Positions 20,943-25,478 of a stretch of DNA of 25,478 bases are shown here, piece after piece. This stretch comes from a virus. Position 1 is the first letter of the stretch; the number at the start of each line of letters is the position of its first letter. Location of the stretch: the IMG/VR virus record IMGVR_UViG_3300028024_000087, positions 1 through 25,478 of that record; one strand, 5' to 3'. Under the pieces are notes generated by a model. That model had not been told where the DNA came from, searched no databases, and worked only from the letters and a program-made list of their open reading frames with translations. Made by a program: the position numbers and the translations under genes.

Positions 20943-21411
20943 CCTCGCTTTTCTGCTGGCCGAACTGGACCGCCGCCTTGCCAATATGATCAAGGTCGGA
21001 ACGGTCGTTAAGGTCGATCACGGCAAGGCGCTGGCGTCGGTCGAGATCCGGACGGCCGGTGGGACGATCACCACGCGGCCCATACCGATCCCGGCGGGGC
21101 GCGCTGGAGACGTCAAGCGTTGGTCGCCGGTCTCTGTCGGCGAACAGGTCATGGTTGCCAGCCTTGGCGGCGAGACGGGCGCGGCCTTCATCCTCGGCCC
21201 CTATTATCAGGCAAGCCAACCGGCGCCGGGCAACAACGGCACAACCGAAATCGTGACTTTCCCTGACGGCACCATGATCAAGCACGATTGGGGCGCTGGC
21301 CAGATGAGCATAAAGACCCCGGCTGATCTGACCATCGAGGCGGCAAATGTCACCGTGAAGACCGGCAAAATCCGCTTTGAGTATGACGCCTTTGAAATGG
21401 TGGAAAGCTGA
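20935..21411 (+). CDS. V: Baseplate spike protein V (gp45/gpV family)
   Basis: This 158-residue central spike forms the membrane-piercing trimer under the tail tube. An N-terminal OB-fold is seen at 25-95 (ANMIKVGTVVKVDHGKALAS, RWSPVSVGEQVMVASLGGET, GAAFILGPYY), followed by the beta-helix stretch PADLTIEAANVTVKTGKIRF. ATG 20935 follows GAGG at 6 bases. It opens the P2-type baseplate block and is followed by a PAAR gene that caps it. Confidence 0.92.
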   Translation: MADLAFLLAELDRRLANMIKVGTVVKVDHGKALASVEIRTAGGTITTRPIPIPAGRAGDVKRWSPVSVGEQVMVASLGGETGAAFILGPYYQASQPAPGNNGTTEIVTFPDGTMIKHDWGAGQMSIKTPADLTIEAANVTVKTGKIRFEYDAFEMVES

Positions 21412-21413
21412 TC

Positions 21414-21683
21414 ATGGCGCACGGCATCGCCGTTAAGGGCCTGGACGCTGCCGGCGGCGCGCAGATTGCAGCGGCCCGTCGCACCACCTGGAACGGCCAA
21501 CCGATTGTCTGCCTCGGCGATCCGGTAACACCGCATGGCGACGGTACGCACGGCAGCCCGGTGATGGCGGAAGGCCATCACGCGATCCGGTGGAACGGCA
21601 TTCCTGTTTGCTTTGAAGGACACCACGCGAATTGCGGCCATGCCACTAGCGGCCGGCCGAAGACCACGAGCGACACACTTTGA
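21414..21683 (+). CDS. PAAR-domain spike-tip protein
   Basis: This 89-residue protein is almost only a PAAR domain, the sharp cone that tips the spike. PVTPHGDGTHGSPVMAEGHH, GIPVCFEGHHANCGHATSG carry the His and Cys residues expected to bind the metal ion. It lies two bases after V, the protein it caps. A PAAR gene between V and W is also known from other P2-like tails. Confidence 0.88.
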   Translation: MAHGIAVKGLDAAGGAQIAAARRTTWNGQPIVCLGDPVTPHGDGTHGSPVMAEGHHAIRWNGIPVCFEGHHANCGHATSGRPKTTSDTL

Positions 21684-21697
21684 AAGGGAGAACTGCA

Positions 21698-21913
21698 TTG
21701 GCGACGAAAACTTACAACGTTGTTTCCGGTCTCAGTCATGCCGGCAAATTCTATAAGCCCGGCAAGACAATCGATCTGTCGGACAGACAGGCACAATACC
21801 TACTCCTTGGTGGGCAGATCACTGAGGGTAAGGCGAAGTCGACGCCGGCTGTCAAGGTCGCGAAGACGGAACCCGATCAGGCCGCTGTGAGCGCGGCGAA
21901 GAAGACAAAGTAA
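21698..21913 (+). CDS. Small tail-module protein
   Basis: This 71-residue protein begins ATKTYNVVSGLSHAGKFYKP, then GKTIDLSDRQAQYLLLGGQI, a pattern I have seen in small tail-region proteins of P2-like phages; the name is not certain. The end is a Lys/Ala-rich flexible tail. The start is TTG at 21698, supported by GGGAG 7 bases upstream; a TTG at 21680 overlapping the PAAR stop is less likely. Confidence 0.65.
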   Translation: MATKTYNVVSGLSHAGKFYKPGKTIDLSDRQAQYLLLGGQITEGKAKSTPAVKVAKTEPDQAAVSAAKKTK

Positions 21914-21915
21914 TC

Positions 21916-22266
21916 ATGCGCGGCATGGCGGCTGCCGGCGGCAAGGTGCTGAGCGACGAGGCTCACATCTCGCAATCGGTCATGGACATCCTGATGACCC
22001 CGCTTAACTCGCGGGTGATGCGCCGTGACTATGGTAGCCGCCTGCCGCTTTTGATGGGCCGACCCATCACCCAGGAAAACGCGGTTGAGGTCTATGCCGC
22101 CGTCGCCGAAGCGCTCGGCCGGTGGGAGCCGCGCATCCAGGTGCAGCGCATTCAGCTTGTGTCGGGCAATCAGGCCGGAGGCGCGGTGTTCGAGATCGCC
22201 GCGATCAATCTCGAAACCGGTAAGCCCTGGAACCTGACCTTTAGCCAGGAGCAAATCGCCAGATGA
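21916..22266 (+). CDS. W: Baseplate wedge protein W (gp25-like)
   Basis: This 116-residue protein is of the gpW/gp25 family, which joins the baseplate wedges to the sheath start. Family traits are DEAHISQSVMDILMTPLNSR, VMRRDYGSRLPLLMG and ITQENAVEVYAAVAEALGRW, followed by beta strands. It stands between the small tail protein and J, with an ATGA overlap to J. Two ATGs lie near the start (21916 and 21925). Confidence 0.92.
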   Translation: MRGMAAAGGKVLSDEAHISQSVMDILMTPLNSRVMRRDYGSRLPLLMGRPITQENAVEVYAAVAEALGRWEPRIQVQRIQLVSGNQAGGAVFEIAAINLETGKPWNLTFSQEQIAR

Positions 22267-23249
22267 GCGCCTTTACCGCAGTCGATCTCGCCAACCTACC
22301 GGCGCCGAACCTGATTGAGCCGCTGGATTTCGAGAAGATCTTCGAGGACATGAAAGCCGATTTCATCGCGCGGAACCCGGCTGAGTATACGGCTCTGGTG
22401 GAAAGCGATCCCGGCATAAAGCTTATTGAGACCGCCGCCTATCGCGAATTGCAGGTCCGACAGAGCTTCAACGAGCGGGCAAAGGCCGTGCTGCTCGCTC
22501 GGTCGCTCGGTCCCGACCTTGACAATCTTGCAGCCTTCTACGAGGTCGAGCGCCGGCTTGTCGATCCGGGCGACCCGGCCGCTTATCCGCCGATTGATCC
22601 GACCTGGGAGTTGGACGACGATCTCCGCCGCCGCACCCAGATGGCGCCGGAGGCGCTGACGGTTGCCGGGTCAGAAGGCGCCTATGTGTTTCATGCGCTG
22701 TCGGCCGGTCAGCAGCCCATCGACATGCAGGTTGATAGCCCGTCACCAAACGTCATCACCGTTACCTATCGCTATGCGCCATCCCCGGTCGCTTCGCAGG
22801 TGCGACATGCAAGTGTTGACTCGCCTGTGCCCGGCGATGTCGTCGTGGCCGTGCTGTCGCGCGTAGGCGATGGCTCACCGTCGCCCGATCTGGTGCAGCA
22901 AGTACGCGACAGTCTCGGCGCAGAAGACGTTCGCCCGCTGACGGACAATGTTTACGTCAATCCGGCCGAGATCATTCCCTATCAGGTCGAAGCGGAAATC
23001 ACGCTCTATAGCGGGATCGATAGCGAGCTGATCCGTCAGGCCGCAGTAGACGCGGTACAGGAGCTTGTGACCGAGCGCCATCGCCTGGGCGATACAATTG
23101 CACTATCGGCTGTCGACGGCGCTCTGTGCCGCCCCGGTGTCCAGAAGGCCCGGATCATTCAACCGGCGGCCGATATCATCTGTACCAAGGCTCAAGCCGC
23201 CTATTGCACGGCGATCACCGTGACCGTCGCCGGGGTGGCCAATGTCTGA
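22263..23249 (+). CDS. J: Baseplate assembly protein J
   Basis: This 328-residue protein is of the P2 gpJ/Mu gp47 wedge family. It shows the common N-terminal pattern DFEKIFEDMKADFIARNP, LIETAAYRELQVRQSFNERA, the central MAPEALTVAGSEGAYVFHAL, and the C-terminal domain with DSLGAEDVRPLTDNVYVNPA. It overlaps W by four bases and I by eight, in P2 order. Confidence 0.94.
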   Translation: MSAFTAVDLANLPAPNLIEPLDFEKIFEDMKADFIARNPAEYTALVESDPGIKLIETAAYRELQVRQSFNERAKAVLLARSLGPDLDNLAAFYEVERRLVDPGDPAAYPPIDPTWELDDDLRRRTQMAPEALTVAGSEGAYVFHALSAGQQPIDMQVDSPSPNVITVTYRYAPSPVASQVRHASVDSPVPGDVVVAVLSRVGDGSPSPDLVQQVRDSLGAEDVRPLTDNVYVNPAEIIPYQVEAEITLYSGIDSELIRQAAVDAVQELVTERHRLGDTIALSAVDGALCRPGVQKARIIQPAADIICTKAQAAYCTAITVTVAGVANV

Positions 23250-23901
23250 TGTCATCACGATCCTGCCGGCCAATGCGACGCAGCTAGAGCGCGACCTTGA
23301 GGCCGCGACGGCGCGTATCGGCGATGTTCCTTACCCGGTGGATACGCTCTGGCACCCGGACAAGTGCCCGGTTGCGTTTCTCCCGTGGCTCGCCTGGGCG
23401 TTGTCGGTGGATCTCTGGAAATCGGATTGGCCCGAAGCCCGCAAGCGTGCGGTGATCAAAAGCAGTATTGCATGGCACCGCCGCAAAGGCACCGTGGGCG
23501 CAGTGCGCCGGGCCATCGCCATGCTCGACATGGATATGATCGAGATCGTCGAATGGTTTCAGGTCGAGGCGCAACGCGACACCTACGCTGTGCTGCATGA
23601 TCGGCCGTACACCTTCGCGGTTAATGCCGGCCTGTCGTCGCGCGGCGTCTCGATGGAGATGTGGGACGAGCTTTATAGCGCGATCTGGGAAGCCAAGAAC
23701 GTTCGCTCCCATCTCATGCAACTGCGCCTCTACCTGATGCAGCATTTCATCGCGCCGAGGATCGGCGCAGCCGCGTATTTCGGCGAAGACACCACGATCT
23801 ATCCGTATCAGCTTCAGCCCATGGAGCAATCCGAAGAGACCTATTATGGCCTTGCGCACTATGGCGCAGAAGTCGGCTACCTCTATCCGAAAGCGAGCTA
23901 A
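23242..23901 (+). CDS. I: Tail protein I (P2 gpI family)
   Basis: This 219-residue protein is of the P2 gpI baseplate/tail family. Visible traits are LPANATQLERDLEAATARIG, PYPVDTLWHPDKCPVAFLPW with LAWALSVDLW, and HRRKGTVGAVRRAIAMLDMD, then IEIVEWFQVEA. It lies between J and the fibre gene as in P2. The symbol I here follows P2 and differs from the Mu I protease at 17207. Confidence 0.93.
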   Translation: MSDVITILPANATQLERDLEAATARIGDVPYPVDTLWHPDKCPVAFLPWLAWALSVDLWKSDWPEARKRAVIKSSIAWHRRKGTVGAVRRAIAMLDMDMIEIVEWFQVEAQRDTYAVLHDRPYTFAVNAGLSSRGVSMEMWDELYSAIWEAKNVRSHLMQLRLYLMQHFIAPRIGAAAYFGEDTTIYPYQLQPMEQSEETYYGLAHYGAEVGYLYPKAS

Positions 23902-23906
23902 ACCAA

Positions 23907-25244
23907 ATGGCTGATGATTTTTACACGCTGATCACATCGACGGGTAAGGCGAAGCTGGCGGCGGCGATAGCAGCGGGCGTCAGTATCAAAATCACTCAGA
24001 TGGCGGTGGGCGATGGAACTGCGGCACCGAGCGAAATCCAGACCGCTCTTGTCTCAGAGAAATATCGACAGGCGATCAACGGTATCCGCATTGTGCCGGA
24101 CAATCCGGCCTGGGTTGAGATCGAGGGCGTCATACCACAGACAGTTGGTGGTTGGTATGTGCGAGAAGTTGGCATCTTCGATGATGCAGGCGCACTGATC
24201 GCCGTCGCCCGCTACCCGGAGAGCTTCAAGCCGCAGCTCGATAGCGGCACCGGTAAGGATCTCTATATCCGATTGATCCTGGAGGTCGGCAATACGTCAT
24301 CCGTCAACCTCCTGATTGACCCGGCCATCGTTCTTGCCACCCGCAAGTATGTCGATGACACCATGGCTGATCACGAGAACAGCCACGATCACCCGTACGC
24401 GACGACGGAGATGCCGGGCTTCGTTGAATTGTCAACCATGCCCGAGGCCAAGGAAGGGTTGGATGATCGAACGGCCGTAACTCCGAAAGGGCTATGGACC
24501 GCAATCAACTCAGTGGTGCAGACCGGGCAATGCTACCTCCAGCTCGCAGGCGCCAATCTCGTCTTGATCCCGAAGAATGGCGATCTGATGTTCGTCGGTG
24601 GTGTGCCAGTTCATGTCCCCGGCACTGGCGTACAACTGCCGCCCACCGGTAACGCAGCTAACACAACATATTATATCTACGCGCAAGCCGACGATGGAAC
24701 GCTGCGGCTTGAGAAGTCGACGACCGCGCATACGATTGATCCATCGACCGGCATCGAAATCAAAATCGGCGCGCCATCGCGAAGTCTTGTTGGCATGGCG
24801 CGCTCCGATGCTGCCGGCAATTGGGCCGATGCACAGGGTAACATTGGTGTCCTCTCCTGGTATCAGCAGCAACCGAGAAACAGCGCGGCCGCACAGATAT
24901 CGTCCGGGGTGACACTCGCAGCAAACGGTCAACATCAACTTGCAGGAACGGGTAGCCGTAACTTCTTTCTGTGCTGGGCCGGCGCGGCAGTAGATCTTCA
25001 GGTTACGTGTGATGCCAGCCTAAATACCATCAATGGTCTTATCGTATGGATGCATCTCGATGGAGTTGGCGGAAAAAACGCCATTATGACCAACCAAACA
25101 CCTAACAGGTTGCAGCAGATCGTCAGCGACAAAGCCACGGGCCTCTCGGAAATGCAGCACCTATTGGAGGTCTACGTAGCGAGCGCGGCCGGTACTGTCA
25201 TGACTATCTACCACAGTTATTCGGACGTCACGGTTCAAGGCTGA
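23907..25244 (+). CDS. H: Tail fibre / tail-collar fibre protein H
   Basis: This 445-residue fibre recognises the host surface. Residues 1-150 are the tail-collar fibre domain (DUF3751) that attaches to the baseplate: DFYTLITSTGKAKLAAAIAA, ITQMAVGDG, GGWYVREVGIFDDAGALIAV. A P2 H-type segment follows (MPGFVELSTMPEAKEGLDDR, TAVTPKGLWTAI). The C-terminal 240 residues are beta-rich and are the likely receptor-binding part; I do not recognise that domain. It starts five bases after I. Confidence 0.9.
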   Translation: MADDFYTLITSTGKAKLAAAIAAGVSIKITQMAVGDGTAAPSEIQTALVSEKYRQAINGIRIVPDNPAWVEIEGVIPQTVGGWYVREVGIFDDAGALIAVARYPESFKPQLDSGTGKDLYIRLILEVGNTSSVNLLIDPAIVLATRKYVDDTMADHENSHDHPYATTEMPGFVELSTMPEAKEGLDDRTAVTPKGLWTAINSVVQTGQCYLQLAGANLVLIPKNGDLMFVGGVPVHVPGTGVQLPPTGNAANTTYYIYAQADDGTLRLEKSTTAHTIDPSTGIEIKIGAPSRSLVGMARSDAAGNWADAQGNIGVLSWYQQQPRNSAAAQISSGVTLAANGQHQLAGTGSRNFFLCWAGAAVDLQVTCDASLNTINGLIVWMHLDGVGGKNAIMTNQTPNRLQQIVSDKATGLSEMQHLLEVYVASAAGTVMTIYHSYSDVTVQG

Positions 25245-25257
25245 AGAAGAGGCTACG

Positions 25258-25478
25258 ATGTATTATCTCGATGCAAAGGGCGGTCCGATCACTTCGTTGT
25301 ATCCGCAGCCCTTCACGACCAAGAGTAACACGCCGGTAACTGAGGAAGACTTCTCACGGCCAGCCGATGCGCGGATGGCACTCGGTATCTGGCCGTTGCA
25401 GAGCGATCCGATGCCGGACCTCTCCTTGTTCGATGTGACAGGGGAAACCTACGAGATGCAGCCGATCACGGGTGACGA
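25258..25478 (+). CDS. Protein downstream of the tail fibre, cut by the window edge
   Basis: The first 73 codons are seen: MYYLDAKGGPITSLYPQPFT, then VTEEDFSRPADARMALGIWP and a Pro/Asp-rich stretch. AGAGG is five bases before the ATG. At this place P2- and Mu-like phages carry a tail-fibre assembly chaperone or a second fibre gene; the visible part does not decide which. No stop is reached. Confidence 0.7.
   Translation, partial: MYYLDAKGGPITSLYPQPFTTKSNTPVTEEDFSRPADARMALGIWPLQSDPMPDLSLFDVTGETYEMQPITGD

Larger units (their letters stand above)
229..25478 (+). mobile_element. Mu-like transposable prophage, left part (right end outside window)
   Basis: Gene content and order identify a transposable phage: divergent repressor and ner, DDE transposase A, ATPase B, gemA, mor, lysis genes, gp27-gp30, protease/scaffold, capsid T, gp36 and gp37. 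The left end is uncertain. A TG dinucleotide at 229 would put the first GGATATTGCAG core about 15 bases inside the phage, close to the position expected in Mu. However, 229-235 also form an arm of a host palindrome, so an end anywhere from 229 to about 250 is possible. The right end and the target duplication are not in the window. Confidence 0.95.

Noticed and set aside
1-25478. CRISPR arrays, tRNA or rRNA genes, insertion sequences other than the prophage
   Set aside because: I saw no regularly spaced long repeats, no tRNA cloverleaf and no second transposase on reading through the window.

Overview
The window holds the left part, roughly the first 25 kb, of a Mu-like transposable prophage inserted just downstream of a host Fe/Mn superoxide dismutase gene. 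Only the last 40 codons of that gene are present (2-121), followed by its terminator and a host-type intergenic palindrome. The SOD C-terminus, the high GC and the intergenic palindrome suggest an alphaproteobacterium, probably Hyphomicrobiales (Rhizobium/Agrobacterium/Brucella-Ochrobactrum type); the genus cannot be fixed from this window. The prophage continues past the right edge, so its right end is not seen.

Left end and switch (about 229-1640): three copies of a GGATWTTGCAGA core, spaced 108 and 40 bp, look like the transposase-binding sites L1-L3 of Mu. A leftward repressor gene (607-1092) faces a rightward Ner-like gene (1353-1637). Palindromic operators (TGCGCAATTGCGCA type) and an ACGAAC triplet with 12-bp period lie between them.

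Early operon (1711-9722): a ParB-like protein, two small proteins, the DDE transposase A, the AAA+ activator B, and a run of small, translationally coupled accessory genes. These include a free-standing DnaA domain IV protein and a DUF3164 protein. The operon ends with GemA (gp16) and a Mor-family activator, then a strong terminator. A possible divergent micro-unit sits inside it around 8400-8580: a 30-residue membrane peptide on the minus strand beside an operator-like repeat.

Late region (9815-end): a lysis cassette (lysozyme-like protein with a C-terminal anchor, then an i-spanin/o-spanin pair), then Mu-type packaging and head genes: gp25-like, gp26-like, gp27-like, gp28 terminase, gp29 portal and a gpF fused to a probable nuclease-toxin domain. 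A two-TM gene with its own promoter interrupts the order. Then come protease I with nested scaffold Z, major head protein T, gp35-like, gp36, gpG and gp37. The tail genes follow P2/BcepMu order: V, PAAR, a small protein, W, J, I, tail fibre, and a truncated downstream gene. No sheath, tube or tape-measure gene lies between gp37 and V, so the phage is a mosaic of Mu-type transposition and head modules with a P2-type contractile tail baseplate.

Most genes are packed with ATGA, TAATG or short overlaps, so long coupled operons are expected: an early one driven from the c/ner region and a late one controlled by the Mor-like activator.
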